Source: Litoreibacter roseus (lineage in GTDB: Bacteria > Pseudomonadota > Alphaproteobacteria > Rhodobacterales > Rhodobacteraceae). From it: 64,000 nucleotides of DNA. The stretch spans positions 248,001 to 312,000 of the forward strand of contig NZ_BLJE01000004.1 of NCBI RefSeq assembly GCF_009811795.1, read 5' to 3'. Position 1 is the stretch's first letter; every line of letters starts with the position of its first letter. Below, piece after piece: positions 1 through 9,542 of this stretch. Made by a program: the position numbers and the translations under genes. Under the pieces are notes generated by a model. It was not told the origin of the DNA. It worked only from the letters and a program-made list of their open reading frames with translations, and searched no databases.

Positions 1-1306
1 CAATGGCGCGGGCGGCTGTCTGAATGCGAGCGGATTCAAATGTCTGCATCAACTGCTTGAAGCCTTGCCCTTCGGCGCCGCCGAGCAGATTTTCGCCCTT
101 CACATGGAAGTTGTCGAACCCCAGCTCGTATTCCTTCATACCGCGGTATCCTAGAACTTCGATTTCGCCGCCTGTCATATTCTCCGTTGGAAACGGGTTC
201 TCGTCGGTTCCGGGTGTCTTTTCTGCAAGGAACATGGACAGCCCCTTGTAATCAGACGTCTCCGGGTCTGTCCGCGCCAAGAGCGTCATAACCTGCGTGC
301 GCGTCGCGTGGGTGATCCATGTCTTGTTGCCGGTGACCTTGTAATCGTCACCGTCTTTCACAGCCCGTGTGCGCAGACTACCCAAGTCAGAGCCTGTGTT
401 CGGCTCTGTAAAGACCGCTGTCGGAAGCGTTTCAGCGCTCGCGAGTTGCGGAAGCCACTTCTGCTTCTGCTCCTCCGTGCCGCCGCACAGGATAAGTTCG
501 GCTGCGATCTCAGACCGGGTGCCCAAAGAGCCGACGCCGATATAGCCACGCGAAAGTTCTTCCGACACCACACACATGGAGGTCTTGGACATGCCAAAGC
601 CACCATATTCCTCTGGGATCGTCAGGCCGAAAACGCCCAGCTCAGCCATCTCGTTGATGATCTCCATCGGGATCAACTCGTCTTTCAGATGCCAGTCATG
701 TGCATGGGGCTCTACACGATCGACGCTGAACCTGCGGAACTGTTCCCGGATCATTTCAAGTTCTTCGTCGAGGCCCGATGCGCCTACGGTGATATTGGCA
801 GACTGTTCTTGCATCAGTTCGACAAGCCGCGTGCGGGCCTGCTGTGTATTGCCGTTTTGGGTCAACGCCATAACGTCATCAGTCATCAATGCGCGCTGAT
901 CATCCTGGCTTAGACCGATGTCTTGCAGGCGGAGGATTTCACCCTGTGACATCGGGATTCCGCCGTAGATCTGCCAGAGGTATTCGCCGAACGCGATCTG
1001 GTGCAGGAGTTGTTCTGTCTCACCGAAGCGACCGGTCGACTGTAACCCTTCGGCCCATTTCTGCATCTGTCCGAGGGCTTCGGTATATGTCGCAAGCCAA
1101 GCTAGGCCGTGTGCCGCTGTCTGGTTCTGCTCGATGAGCGCGCCGGAGACACGACCGTCGTGGCTGACTACGTCGCGAACCTTGGTCTTTGCGGTCTCGA
1201 GTATGGTCTGCACGGCTCCGACCGCGACTGCTGTTTTTGTCAGAAGGTCGGCGAGAATGGGTGAGCTGTCAGCCTGCAGGGGCATGTCTTGTCCGTCGTG
1301 CGCCAT
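1..1306 (-). CDS. mcd: methylsuccinyl-CoA dehydrogenase, C-terminal end cut by window edge
   Basis: FAD-dependent acyl-CoA dehydrogenase; only the first 435 codons are inside the window. The ATG at 1306 follows an AGAGG ribosome site. About 180 N-terminal residues precede the usual acyl-CoA dehydrogenase domain, which begins near residue 182 (EELEMIREQF) and carries the signature TEPNTGSD at 300-307. Such a long N-terminal extension is characteristic of Mcd, which oxidises (2S)-methylsuccinyl-CoA to mesaconyl-CoA in the ethylmalonyl-CoA pathway of acetate assimilation and passes electrons to ETF. etfAB lie 10 kb downstream. A different long acyl-CoA dehydrogenase is the alternative. The FAD-binding C-terminal part is not visible. 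Confidence 0.85.
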   Translation of the reverse strand, partial: MAHDGQDMPLQADSSPILADLLTKTAVAVGAVQTILETAKTKVRDVVSHDGRVSGALIEQNQTAAHGLAWLATYTEALGQMQKWAEGLQSTGRFGETEQLLHQIAFGEYLWQIYGGIPMSQGEILRLQDIGLSQDDQRALMTDDVMALTQNGNTQQARTRLVELMQEQSANITVGASGLDEELEMIREQFRRFSVDRVEPHAHDWHLKDELIPMEIINEMAELGVFGLTIPEEYGGFGMSKTSMCVVSEELSRGYIGVGSLGTRSEIAAELILCGGTEEQKQKWLPQLASAETLPTAVFTEPNTGSDLGSLRTRAVKDGDDYKVTGNKTWITHATRTQVMTLLARTDPETSDYKGLSMFLAEKTPGTDENPFPTENMTGGEIEVLGYRGMKEYELGFDNFHVKGENLLGGAEGQGFKQLMQTFESARIQTAARAI

Positions 1307-1466
1307 CGTTCGAATCCTCTTTCAAAGCTTGGCTTTGGAATAAATCTTTCGCACTTGCAGCGCAATTATAATTCACATGAATGAAGCTAAATGAACTTTT
1401 ATGTCGCAGCGGAAGATTGCATTTTTCGGACAAAGTGAGAACACTTTTAATCGACAATTAGGTTTC

Positions 1467-2234
1467 ATGGAATCGTATCTAGTGTTGTCGTACGGTGCCG
1501 TTGTTGGTGCTGTATGCGTTATGTTTATCGGTGGTTTCCTCAAAGGCGCGACCGGTTTCGGAATGCCCATGATCGTGGTATCGGGCATGTCATTTCTTAC
1601 TGACCCGAAGATGATTGTCGCGTCCTTGGTTCTTCCGCTTCTTGTGACAAATCTGATCCAGATCGCTCGTGGGGGCCTCAGAACAGCGCTGAGCGTGCTG
1701 CGGGAGCATTGGCGCTATATCCTGCTGGTCTGCATTGGCGTTATCGTCTCGTCTCAGTTCATCATGTATGTGGAAAGCCGCATGATGTACCTGCTGCTTG
1801 GCGGCCCGATCGTTGCTTTATCCTTTGTGCAACTGTTGGGCGTGAGATGCCAGATTTCGGATCAAAGCAGTAAGGGCTTTGAAACCGTCGCAAGCTTGAC
1901 TTCAGGCGTGCTGGGTGGGCTGGCCGGGTCATGGGGCCCGCCGACGGTCCTGTACCTCTTGGCGGTCAACACACCGAAGGCAAAGCAAATGATCGTTCAG
2001 GGCGTGATCTACGGCTGTGGGTCCGTCGTTTTGCTCGTCGGTCACCTACAATCCGGCCTGTTGACTGAGAAAACCTTGGGTCTTTCGGCCTTCTTCGTCA
2101 TTCCCGCAATTCTTGGCATGGCGTTTGGTTTCCGATTTGGTGACCGGATGAACCATGAAATCTATCGCAAAACGACGCTTGCATTGCTTTTGCTGATTGG
2201 GGCCAACCTTGTAGGGCGTGGCGCGACATTCTAA
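1467..2234 (+). CDS. TauE/SafE-family membrane permease
   Basis: A 255-residue hydrophobic protein with about eight predicted membrane segments and the family's N-terminal pattern of a small-residue-rich helix (FIGGFLKGATGFGMPM) with the GATGFG motif. TauE/SafE proteins export sulfite, sulfoacetate or other small organosulfur or carboxylate anions across the inner membrane. No sulfur gene is adjacent, so the substrate is unknown. I prefer the ATG at 1467 (AGG just upstream, hydrophobic start) over the in-frame ATG at 1401, whose 22 extra residues are polar. The stop codon lies inside a hairpin shared with convergent pckA. Confidence 0.8.
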   Translation: MESYLVLSYGAVVGAVCVMFIGGFLKGATGFGMPMIVVSGMSFLTDPKMIVASLVLPLLVTNLIQIARGGLRTALSVLREHWRYILLVCIGVIVSSQFIMYVESRMMYLLLGGPIVALSFVQLLGVRCQISDQSSKGFETVASLTSGVLGGLAGSWGPPTVLYLLAVNTPKAKQMIVQGVIYGCGSVVLLVGHLQSGLLTEKTLGLSAFFVIPAILGMAFGFRFGDRMNHEIYRKTTLALLLLIGANLVGRGATF

Positions 2235-2244
2235 GTGTCGCGCC
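2220..2244. terminator. hairpin between convergent TauE-type gene and pckA
   Basis: A perfect 9-bp inverted repeat (GGCGCGACA / TGTCGCGCC) with a 7-nt loop contains the TAA of the permease and ends 11 bp before the pckA stop. Neither side has a clear T-run, so it may be a weak bidirectional terminator or a 3'-end stabilising structure. Confidence 0.5.
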
Positions 2245-2255
2245 TGCCAAATCTG

Positions 2256-3854
2256 TCAGCCGATGGCTGCGTCGCGCACATCATCATCGATGTGTGGCAC
2301 ATATTGCTCAAAGTTATCGGCGAACATCGTCACCAATTTCTTGGCCTGCGCGTCATAGGCCGAAACGTCGTCCCACGTACGACGCGGATCAAGCAGGATG
2401 TCAGCGACGCCTTGAACCGACACCGGAACCTCGAACCCGAAATTTGGATCCTTACGGAATTCACCGGCAGCAAGTGATCCATCCAAAGCAGCCGTCAGCA
2501 GCGCGCGCGTTGCCCGAATTGGCATACGTGAGCCAGTGCCATAAGCACCGCCCGTCCAGCCAGTGTTCACAAGCCAGCATGCGGACCCATGCTTTGCAAT
2601 TTTTTGCTGCAGCAGTTTTCCATAGACCTCTGGCCGACGCGGCATGAAAGGCGCGCCAAAGCAGGTCGAGAATGTGGGCTCCGGCTCGGTCACACCCCGT
2701 TCTGTTCCTGCCACTTTGGAGGTGAAGCCAGACAGAAAGTGGTACATTGCCTGTGCAGGCGTCAATCGCGAGATCGGAGGAAGCACACCAAAGGCATCAC
2801 AGGTCAGCATGATGATATTCTTCGGATGTCCGCCCAAAGCGGTATCAGACGCATTCGAGATGTAATGCATCGGATACGCACAGCGCATGTTTGCGGTCAG
2901 GCTGTCGTCTTTGAAATCCAGTTCCTTTGTCTCAGGATCGAACACCATGTTTTCGATGACCGTTCCAAATTTCTTTGTCGTCGCGTAAATCTCGGGCTCG
3001 GCTTCTGCACTCAGATTGATCGTCTTTGCATAGCAACCACCTTCGAAGTTGAACGTGCCGCGGTCCGACCAACCATGCTCATCGTCTCCGATCAACGTGC
3101 GGGCAGGATCCGCGCTGAGTGTTGTTTTCCCCGTCCCGGACAGACCAAAGAAAACCGCAGCATCGGCTGGGTTCCCCGTCGCATGGTTGGCGGAGCAGTG
3201 CATCGGCATGATGCCTTTCGCGGGCAGAAGGTAGTTCAAAAGGGTGAAAACGGATTTCTTGTTTTCGCCCGCATAAGCCGTCCCGCCGATCAGTACGATC
3301 TTCTCATCGAGGTTCAGTGCAATAACAGTCTCAGAGCGGCAGCCGTGCTTCTCCGGGTTCGCCTGAAATGTCGGGCAATTGATGATTGTGAAGTCCTGAA
3401 CAAAGCTCTCAAGCTCATTGGCTTCAGGGCGCCGCAGCAGGTGCCGGATAAACAGGCCATGCCAAGCAAGTTCTGTAATCACACGCACATCCAGGCGATT
3501 TGCTGGATCGGCGCCACCGAAGAGATCCTGCACAAAATAATCACGCCCCTTCATATGTGACAACATATCTGCATGCAGTTGCGAAAATGCATCAGGGGTC
3601 ATGGGGGCATTATTTTCCCACCAAATCGTATCTTCAGTACTATCGGATCGCACAACAAACTTGTCTTTTGGGGAGCGACCCGTGTGCTTGCCAGTATTTA
3701 CAAGGAACGTGCCGCCTTCGCCCAGCGTGCCCTCATCCCTCTTCAGCGCCTCTTCGACGAGTGCTGGCTCCAGATAGTTATAGAAGACGGCCCCCAAGCC
3801 TTCAATTCCTTGATGTTGAAGTGTATTTTTTGGGTTCACGCGTCCCGTGGTCAT
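2256..3854 (-). CDS. pckA: phosphoenolpyruvate carboxykinase (ATP)
   Basis: 532 residues, the usual length for the ATP-dependent enzyme. It converts oxaloacetate plus ATP to PEP, CO2 and ADP, the gateway from the TCA cycle to gluconeogenesis. Visible motifs are the substrate-binding TGRSPKDK (58-65) and the kinase-type P-loop GLSGTGKTT (237-245), followed by SADP. The ATG at 3854 follows GGAG with an 8-nt gap. It is divergent from chvI across 307 bp. The pckA-chvI-chvG arrangement is conserved in alphaproteobacteria and suggests shared control of gluconeogenesis and envelope signalling. It fits the acetate-linked genes elsewhere in the window. Confidence 0.97.
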   Translation of the reverse strand: MTTGRVNPKNTLQHQGIEGLGAVFYNYLEPALVEEALKRDEGTLGEGGTFLVNTGKHTGRSPKDKFVVRSDSTEDTIWWENNAPMTPDAFSQLHADMLSHMKGRDYFVQDLFGGADPANRLDVRVITELAWHGLFIRHLLRRPEANELESFVQDFTIINCPTFQANPEKHGCRSETVIALNLDEKIVLIGGTAYAGENKKSVFTLLNYLLPAKGIMPMHCSANHATGNPADAAVFFGLSGTGKTTLSADPARTLIGDDEHGWSDRGTFNFEGGCYAKTINLSAEAEPEIYATTKKFGTVIENMVFDPETKELDFKDDSLTANMRCAYPMHYISNASDTALGGHPKNIIMLTCDAFGVLPPISRLTPAQAMYHFLSGFTSKVAGTERGVTEPEPTFSTCFGAPFMPRRPEVYGKLLQQKIAKHGSACWLVNTGWTGGAYGTGSRMPIRATRALLTAALDGSLAAGEFRKDPNFGFEVPVSVQGVADILLDPRRTWDDVSAYDAQAKKLVTMFADNFEQYVPHIDDDVRDAAIG

Positions 3855-4161
3855 CTTAAATGCTCCAAGTCTTGCGGTCTCGAGGGCTAAAAAACGAAGT
3901 CGCGCAGTTTTAATGCCGCGACGAATATCAGCTACGGATATCTAAGCCATTTATACCACGGTGCAGCGCGCATGAAACTAGGCACATCGCCTGAGTTAGC
4001 GTTATCATTCCGGAAATCTGCGCGAAATTAGGCAAACGTTAGGACGAAAAAGAGCTAAGTAAGGCAACCCGAGCGTCGATTCGCCATAATTTCGTTGATT
4101 CGGTTTTTTACACGCCGAAAAGTGGTTAAAAAAACGTTATGGGCAGGATAAAGGAACTCCA
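3855..4161. promoter_or_regulatory. divergent control region, pckA / chvI
   Basis: A 307-bp gene-free stretch that must hold promoters for both pckA (leftward) and chvI (rightward). It is richer in A+T than the flanking genes, with A/T runs near 4106 and 4128-4135. chvI has a good ribosome site (AAGGA, 6 nt before the ATG at 4162). A weak dyad, ATATC-N7-GATAT, lies at 3925-3941. I could not fix convincing -35/-10 pairs. Confidence 0.5.
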
Positions 4162-4863
4162 ATGTCGAAAATTGCTTTAGTCGATGACGACAGAAATATT
4201 TTGACGTCTGTACAGATGACGCTCGAGGCCGAGGGATTTGAGGTGGAAACCTACAATGACGGCCAAAGCGCGCTGGATGCTTTCACTCGAAAAATGCCGG
4301 ATATGGCCGTTCTTGATATCAAGATGCCCCGGATGGACGGTATGGATCTCTTGCAGCGCCTGCGCCAGAAGTCCGAAGTGCCCGTCATTTTTCTGACATC
4401 TAAAGACGACGAGATTGACGAAGTGCTTGGCCTGCGCATGGGGGCTGACGACTACGTACGCAAACCGTTTTCCCAACGTCTGCTTGTCGAACGCATCCGC
4501 GCTATTCTGCGTCGTAAGGAAGCCGTTGCAAAAGATGACGCCGGCGAAGGCGAAGTTGCGCAGGTGATGACGCGCGGCGATCTGATCATGGATCCGCTCC
4601 GTCATACCGTCACTTGGAAAGGTAACGACGTCTCGCTGACTGTCACAGAGTTCCTTCTGCTGCAGGCTTTGGCCCAACGCCCGGGTTTCGTAAAGAGCCG
4701 TGACCAACTGATGGACGTCGCTTACGACGATCAGGTCTACGTTGATGACCGTACGATCGACAGCCACATCAAACGGCTGCGGAAGAAGATGCGGACTGCA
4801 GATGACAACTTTTCCGCGATTGAGACGCTGTACGGGATCGGATACAGGTATAACGAAGAATAA
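4162..4863 (+). CDS. chvI: ChvI-type response regulator
   Basis: 233-residue OmpR-family regulator: receiver domain (about 1-120) with acidic pocket D8-D10, phospho-acceptor D52 in [11 protein letters not shown] and the switch lysine in YVRKPF, then a winged-helix DNA-binding domain (about 135-230). Partner of the adjacent ChvG kinase. In rhizobia and Agrobacterium this pair (ChvI/ExoR-ChvG type) responds to acid or envelope stress and controls exopolysaccharide, motility and central carbon genes. Starts a seven-gene run ending at 9542. Confidence 0.95.
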   Translation: MSKIALVDDDRNILTSVQMTLEAEGFEVETYNDGQSALDAFTRKMPDMAVLDIKMPRMDGMDLLQRLRQKSEVPVIFLTSKDDEIDEVLGLRMGADDYVRKPFSQRLLVERIRAILRRKEAVAKDDAGEGEVAQVMTRGDLIMDPLRHTVTWKGNDVSLTVTEFLLLQALAQRPGFVKSRDQLMDVAYDDQVYVDDRTIDSHIKRLRKKMRTADDNFSAIETLYGIGYRYNEE

Positions 4864-4887
4864 AAACATCTTCGTTAGAGAGCGGTC

Positions 4888-6609
4888 GTGGCACAAGATT
4901 TGGCGTCAGATGGACGTTTGGATGATGAACACAACTTGGTGATGGGGGAAGACTGGACAGCGTCAGACGACGCTGTCGAGGCTGAAATCCAATCGCGAAG
5001 GCGAAAACGCACGTTCGTCTCACTTAACCGTTCGCCGCTCGCTCGTAAGATCATTACATTCAATTTGCTCGCACTCATCGTTTTGGTTGCGGGCGTTCTC
5101 TTTTTGAATCCGTTCCGAGACAGTCTGGTCATCCAGAGGCAGGCGGGCTTGGTTACAGAGGCTGAGCTTATCGCTGATGTTTTCGAGGCCCAGCTTCCCG
5201 TTGCTAGGGCAGAAGACTTCTCAGAACCAGGCAACCAAGCGCTGGAAGACACCCTGACTGGTCTCGATATCTCGGCTGATGTCGAGGTCTATGTTTTCAA
5301 CACGTCCGGGACCGTGGTCGCGACGACCCGCGGTAATCCGGCAAAGCGGAATGTGGCACTCGAAGCCCTGCAGAACGATCCCACCGGCACGCTGATTACT
5401 GGATTTCTGAATTCCGTCTGGGCCTCAATCTCGGGCGTCCTTGGATCGACCGAAGTCGTTTTGCCCAACCTGGATGGTGAGAAAGAGGTACGCAGCCTTC
5501 TGGACGCGGCCCTCGCCGGGGAAACCACACTTATTGATGGCCAAGATGGAACTGGCGGCAGCATATTTTCTGTGGCGACCCCGATTGAGGCTGGCGGCGT
5601 TCCTATCGGTGTTGTCGCCCTAACGACGGTCGCGGGCCAGATCGACATGCTGGTCCGGGCAGAGCGTGAGCAGGTCTTGCAGATGTTCGTTATCGCAATT
5701 CTGGTTTCAATCGGTCTGTCTCTCGTTTTGGCCAGTACGATTGCCAACCCCCTTTCGGATCTGGCCGCTGCCGCCGAGCTTGGTCGCGACAAGAACGTGC
5801 GCAAAATGAGCCCTAGCCGGGTTCGTATTCCTGATTTGACCGGACGGCCCGACGAGATCGGACGTTTGAGTGGCGCTATGCGCGGGATGGTGTCCGCACT
5901 CTACGAACGGATCGATGCGAACGAGCAGTTCGCGGCTGACGTCGCACACGAGATCAAGAACCCTCTGGCCTCTATGAGATCGGCTGTTGGAACGATGCAT
6001 GTCGCAAAAACAGTCGAGCAGCGCGAACGGCTTCTTGAGGTGATCGAACACGATGTGCGCAGGTTGGATCGGCTCGTCAGTGACATCTCAAACGCGTCTC
6101 GGTTGGACAGCGAACTGGTCAAAGAGGATGAAGAACCGTTCGACTTGATGAAAATGATCAACAACCTGACGGAGTATTTGGGACAGCAAGCTGCTGAAAA
6201 GGGTGTTGAATTCATCAAGGACGTTCCAAAGGAACCGATCGTCATTCAGGGCTTAGAGGCGCGACTGGCTCAAGTTTTCGTGAATTTGATCACAAACGCT
6301 ACGTCCTTTTGCGAGGATGGCGACGCCGTTCGCGTCTGGGCGCGGCGGCGGGATAATCGCGTTTTGGTGGTCGTCGAGGATACCGGGCCGGGCATTCCCG
6401 ATCAGGCGCTGAACAAGGTGTTCAACAGGTTTTATTCCGAGCGACCGGAACAGCAGTTTGGCAACCACTCCGGTCTGGGCCTCGCCATATCCAAACAGAT
6501 TGTCGAGGCCCATGGCGGCGTTATCTGGGCCGAAAATATCCGACCAACGGACGCTGATCTGACCTCTGAGCCGCTGGGCGCGCGGTTCGTTGTAGGTCTC
6601 CCAACCTGA
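4888..6609 (+). CDS. chvG: ChvG-type sensor histidine kinase
   Basis: 573-residue inner-membrane kinase. A cytoplasmic tail (1-50) leads to TM1 (about 55-74), a periplasmic sensor of roughly 190 residues, TM2 (about 264-284) and HAMP. The H-box DVAHEIKNPL has its phosphorylated histidine at 354. The ATPase domain has NLITNA, GPGIP and the G2 box HSGLGLAI. The start is a GTG at 4888 preceded by AGAG, with 24 bp between it and the chvI stop. The next gene, hprK, begins 1 bp after the stop, so kinase and phosphotransferase genes are probably cotranscribed. In rhizobia the periplasmic domain is controlled by ExoR; no exoR is in the window. Confidence 0.95.
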   Translation: MAQDLASDGRLDDEHNLVMGEDWTASDDAVEAEIQSRRRKRTFVSLNRSPLARKIITFNLLALIVLVAGVLFLNPFRDSLVIQRQAGLVTEAELIADVFEAQLPVARAEDFSEPGNQALEDTLTGLDISADVEVYVFNTSGTVVATTRGNPAKRNVALEALQNDPTGTLITGFLNSVWASISGVLGSTEVVLPNLDGEKEVRSLLDAALAGETTLIDGQDGTGGSIFSVATPIEAGGVPIGVVALTTVAGQIDMLVRAEREQVLQMFVIAILVSIGLSLVLASTIANPLSDLAAAAELGRDKNVRKMSPSRVRIPDLTGRPDEIGRLSGAMRGMVSALYERIDANEQFAADVAHEIKNPLASMRSAVGTMHVAKTVEQRERLLEVIEHDVRRLDRLVSDISNASRLDSELVKEDEEPFDLMKMINNLTEYLGQQAAEKGVEFIKDVPKEPIVIQGLEARLAQVFVNLITNATSFCEDGDAVRVWARRRDNRVLVVVEDTGPGIPDQALNKVFNRFYSERPEQQFGNHSGLGLAISKQIVEAHGGVIWAENIRPTDADLTSEPLGARFVVGLPT

Positions 6610-6610
6610 C

Positions 6611-7081
6611 ATGCTGACGCGACAGGGACCTGTTGCGAGCGACATCTCTAGCATAACTATGCATGGAACGGCAGTTGCGCTGGACGGACACGCAGCCATT
6701 CTCAGAGGACCCTCCAGCAGTGGAAAGTCGTCGCTTGCCCTACATCTCATGGCGCTTGGGTGCGACCTCATCTGCGATGATCAAAGCGAGGTTCTAAGCG
6801 ACAGCGGGCATCTGGTTGTCCGACGTCCGATCTCTTTGCCTACCCTGATCGAAGCGCGCCACTTTGGCCTCATCGACGTCCAACAGTCCTCACCGGCGCG
6901 CGTGTCACTCGTGGTCGATATGGTGATCGCCGAAGACGCGCGGTCGCCGGAAGACCGCACTTGCGAAATTCTGGGTCAAAATGTCCCGCTTAAGCAAAGA
7001 GCCGATACCTTACATTTCCCCTACGCGCTATTTCACTATCTGAAGAGGCAATCGATCTTGGCAATGGATATGGACAGATGA
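6611..7081 (+). CDS. hprK: short HPr kinase/phosphatase (C-terminal domain only)
   Basis: 156 residues against about 310 for the Gram-positive enzyme. Only the catalytic P-loop domain is present, as is usual in alphaproteobacteria. Walker A is GPSSSGKS (33-40), followed by a HprK-like segment [10 protein letters not shown] (52-61). It should phosphorylate and dephosphorylate HPr on Ser46, a residue that is conserved in the HPr encoded three genes downstream. An alternative ATG in the same frame at 6659 would remove 16 residues. The gene overlaps rapZ by 4 bp (ATGA). Confidence 0.9.
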   Translation: MLTRQGPVASDISSITMHGTAVALDGHAAILRGPSSSGKSSLALHLMALGCDLICDDQSEVLSDSGHLVVRRPISLPTLIEARHFGLIDVQQSSPARVSLVVDMVIAEDARSPEDRTCEILGQNVPLKQRADTLHFPYALFHYLKRQSILAMDMDR

Positions 7082-7947
7082 GCGAACCAATCGAGCAACG
7101 TGTGGTGCTCGTTACAGGACCGTCGGGTGCTGGACGTTCGACAGCGATTGGTGCCCTTGAGGATTTTGGATTTGAAGCGATTGATAACTTGCCGCTGTCG
7201 TTTATTCCCAGAATTCTGGACGGTCCGGCACCAGAGCGGCCGCTTGCGCTCGGGGTGGATGCGCGGACCCGTGATTTTGACGCCAATGCTCTCTCTGATT
7301 TGATTGGGCGGTTTGAGGGCTCGCCGGACCTTCACATTGATCTTCTCTACATAGACTGCCGTCCCGACGTGTTAATCCGACGTTTTTCCGAAACCCGTCG
7401 GCGGCATCCTTTGGCAGATAGCGGATCTCTGCAGGACGGGATTGAGCGGGAACAGTTGATGCTGGGTGATCTGAGATCGCAGGCCGAGTTCCTGATCGAT
7501 ACATCCGACCTAAGCCCACACGATCTCAGAGCAGAACTGGCAGACTGGTTTTCAAAGCGCGATAGTCTGCAACTTTCCTTGTCGATCCAGTCATTTTCCT
7601 ACAAGCGCGGCGTACCGCGGGGGGCAGATATGGTTTTCGATTGTAGGTTTTTACAAAACCCTCATTGGGTTCCAGACTTGCGGGCGCTGACAGGACAGTC
7701 AGACGAGGTTGCAAGCTACGTTTCAAGCGATCCGCGCTTTGCATCTTTTTTCGACAAGATCGAAGCTCTGATGATCGATTTGCTTCCGGCTTTTCGCGAG
7801 GAAGGAAAGTCCTACCTTACTGTTAGTTTCGGATGTACAGGCGGAAAGCACAGATCTGTTTCCGTCGCGGAAATGCTTGGCAGAGCCCTTGCAAATAAGG
7901 GGTGGCAAGTGTCTATACGTCATCGAGAGCTTGAACGGCGCGTTTGA
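7078..7947 (+). CDS. rapZ: RapZ / YvcJ P-loop nucleotide-binding protein
   Basis: 289 residues with the N-terminal P-loop GPSGAGRS (14-21) and the C-terminal RapZ hallmark near [13 protein letters not shown]. In E. coli RapZ presents the small RNA GlmZ to RNase E and so sets GlmS levels. Alphaproteobacteria lack recognisable GlmZ, so the RNA or protein target here is unknown; the position between hprK and PTS genes indicates a role in the phosphotransferase network. Translationally coupled to hprK through an ATGA overlap. Confidence 0.93.
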   Translation: MSEPIEQRVVLVTGPSGAGRSTAIGALEDFGFEAIDNLPLSFIPRILDGPAPERPLALGVDARTRDFDANALSDLIGRFEGSPDLHIDLLYIDCRPDVLIRRFSETRRRHPLADSGSLQDGIEREQLMLGDLRSQAEFLIDTSDLSPHDLRAELADWFSKRDSLQLSLSIQSFSYKRGVPRGADMVFDCRFLQNPHWVPDLRALTGQSDEVASYVSSDPRFASFFDKIEALMIDLLPAFREEGKSYLTVSFGCTGGKHRSVSVAEMLGRALANKGWQVSIRHRELERRV

Positions 7948-7984
7948 TGCAGCGCGCGGGGACCGTACAAGGGACACAGACCGA

Positions 7985-8383
7985 GTGATAGGGATCGTTA
8001 TTGTCGCGCATGGCGGACTCGCAAGGGAATATCTTGCGGCAATCGAGCATGTGGTGGGTGCGCAGGATGGTATTCAAGCGATCACCATTGAGGCAAATCA
8101 CGATCGGCAAGCCAAACAGGACGAAATTTGCGAGGCTGCGGACGATGTCGACACGGGCGATGGTGTCGTGATTGTCACCGACATGTTCGGTGGGTCCCCG
8201 TCCAACCTGTCGCTTACGGCGTGTAGTCCGCGAAATCGCCGTATTTTATACGGTGCCAACCTTCCGATGCTGATTAAGCTGGCCAAGTCCCGTGGCCTAG
8301 AAGTTGATCAGGCCGTTGACATGGCAGCAGAAGCGGGCCGAAAGTATATAAGCAGTTTTAACGGGCGTGCGGGTCATGGCTGA
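7985..8383 (+). CDS. PTS EIIA component, mannose family (regulatory)
   Basis: 132 residues. I choose the GTG at 7985 because it gives the normal EIIA-Man N-terminus (IGIVIVAHGG) and has AAGGGA 10 nt upstream. A longer in-frame reading from 7877 overlaps rapZ and adds non-homologous sequence. The phospho-accepting histidine is His9 in AHGGLA, and the loop TDMFGGSPSN is typical of the family. No EIIB, EIIC or EIID gene is present, so it probably works as a regulatory phosphate acceptor rather than in sugar uptake. Overlaps ptsH by 8 bp. Alternative names: ptsM, ptsA or manX-like. Confidence 0.9.
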   Translation: MIGIVIVAHGGLAREYLAAIEHVVGAQDGIQAITIEANHDRQAKQDEICEAADDVDTGDGVVIVTDMFGGSPSNLSLTACSPRNRRILYGANLPMLIKLAKSRGLEVDQAVDMAAEAGRKYISSFNGRAGHG

Positions 8384-8645
8384 GCAGGTCTGCAATATTA
8401 TTAACGAAAAGGGGCTTCATGCACGTGCTTCGGCGAAATTCGTCGAAGTGGTCGAGACATTCGACGCTCAGGCCACAGTCAGCAAGGACGGCATGGACGT
8501 ATCGGGTGACAGCATTATGGGGCTTTTGATGTTAGCCGCATCTCGTGGTACTCAAATTTTGGTAAAGACCCGCGGGCCTGATGCAGATGCTCTGTCAGTG
8601 GCGTTGGCCGAACTGGTTGCCAACCGGTTCGGTGAAGAGATGTAG
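8376..8645 (+). CDS. ptsH: HPr phosphocarrier protein
   Basis: 89 residues. The active-site His15 lies in KGLHARAS and the regulatory Ser46 in SGDSIMGLLML. It carries phosphate from an enzyme I (encoded elsewhere) to the EIIA just upstream, and Ser46 can be modified by HprK. The ATG at 8376 gives the normal HPr length; a GTG three codons earlier (8367) is possible. Overlaps the EIIA stop by 8 bp. Confidence 0.95.
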   Translation: MAEQVCNIINEKGLHARASAKFVEVVETFDAQATVSKDGMDVSGDSIMGLLMLAASRGTQILVKTRGPDADALSVALAELVANRFGEEM

Positions 8646-8651
8646 ACCCCG

Positions 8652-9542
8652 GTGGTCGAGCTCAGCACGCACGACGACCAATCGGACAGCACTGAGCAAA
8701 GTGACGATCCGGTCTACGTTCCTTATGACAAACGAAATCTGTCCTACGCGAATACCTTCGTAAATCCATGGAAAGCCAACACTATTCGAGTGATGGAGTG
8801 GCTCACTGGTAAACTTCATCTGCTTCGACTGATCCGCAAGTTCGAACGTGGAGGTGTACAATTTGGCCAAGGGTTTTGGCGTGACGCGCTTGATGTGATG
8901 GGGATCGAGCTTCAGACACCGCTTGAGCAGATTCAGAATATTCCGAAAACGGGGCCCGTCATCATTGTTGCCAACCATCCCCATGGTCTTGTGGACGGTA
9001 TGGTGCTTGCCGACCTGATCGGTCGCGTCCGGACGGACTACAAGATTTTGACCCGATCATTGCTCACTGGCGTGAACGCGATCGACCAATTCATGATTCC
9101 CGTACCGTTCCCACACGAAGAAGATGCGCTGAAGCAAAACCTGGAAATGCGCCGCGCCGCGATGGAGCATTTGGGAAATGACGGTGTGATCGTTTTGTTT
9201 CCCTCTGGTGTTGTTGCCACGTCCGAAACGCCCTTTGGTCCTGCCATCGAAGCAGACTGGAACCCGTTCACCGCGAAGATGATCCAAAGATCCGGCGCCA
9301 CGGTGGTGCCGATCTTTTTTCCAGGACAAAATTCGCGCTGGTATCAGATCGCAAACCGAATCTCACCGACCTTGCGCCAAGGGCTTCTGATCTACGAAGT
9401 GCGGCATGCTCTGTACAAACCACAAGCCCCTGTGGTCGGCGAACCCTTCGCCGAAGAAGACATCAAGAGATGGTCGAGCAATCCTCGCGGCTTTGTGTCA
9501 TGGCTTCGCGAGCAGACGGTCGCGTTGAAAAACCAAGCCTAG
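8652..9542 (+). CDS. lysophospholipid acyltransferase-like protein
   Basis: 296 residues with a GTG start 6 bp after ptsH. The acyltransferase block NHPHGLVDG (108-116) corresponds to the NHx4-5D catalytic motif, and VIVLFPSG resembles the substrate-binding FPEG block of PlsC-type enzymes. It probably acylates a lysolipid or ornithine-lipid precursor at the inner membrane. It is the last gene of the chvI-to-ptsH run, so an envelope-lipid enzyme sits downstream of an envelope sensor. The stop overlaps the convergent hbd stop by 3 bp. The substrate is not determined from sequence. Confidence 0.75.
   Translation: MVELSTHDDQSDSTEQSDDPVYVPYDKRNLSYANTFVNPWKANTIRVMEWLTGKLHLLRLIRKFERGGVQFGQGFWRDALDVMGIELQTPLEQIQNIPKTGPVIIVANHPHGLVDGMVLADLIGRVRTDYKILTRSLLTGVNAIDQFMIPVPFPHEEDALKQNLEMRRAAMEHLGNDGVIVLFPSGVVATSETPFGPAIEADWNPFTAKMIQRSGATVVPIFFPGQNSRWYQIANRISPTLRQGLLIYEVRHALYKPQAPVVGEPFAEEDIKRWSSNPRGFVSWLREQTVALKNQA

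Noticed and set aside
1401-1466. Earlier ATG for the TauE-type permease
   Set aside because: Adds 22 polar residues before the first membrane helix and has no clear ribosome site.
7877-7984. Longer N-terminus for the PTS EIIA protein
   Set aside because: The extra 36 residues read rapZ in another frame; the GTG at 7985 gives the family N-terminus and a ribosome site.
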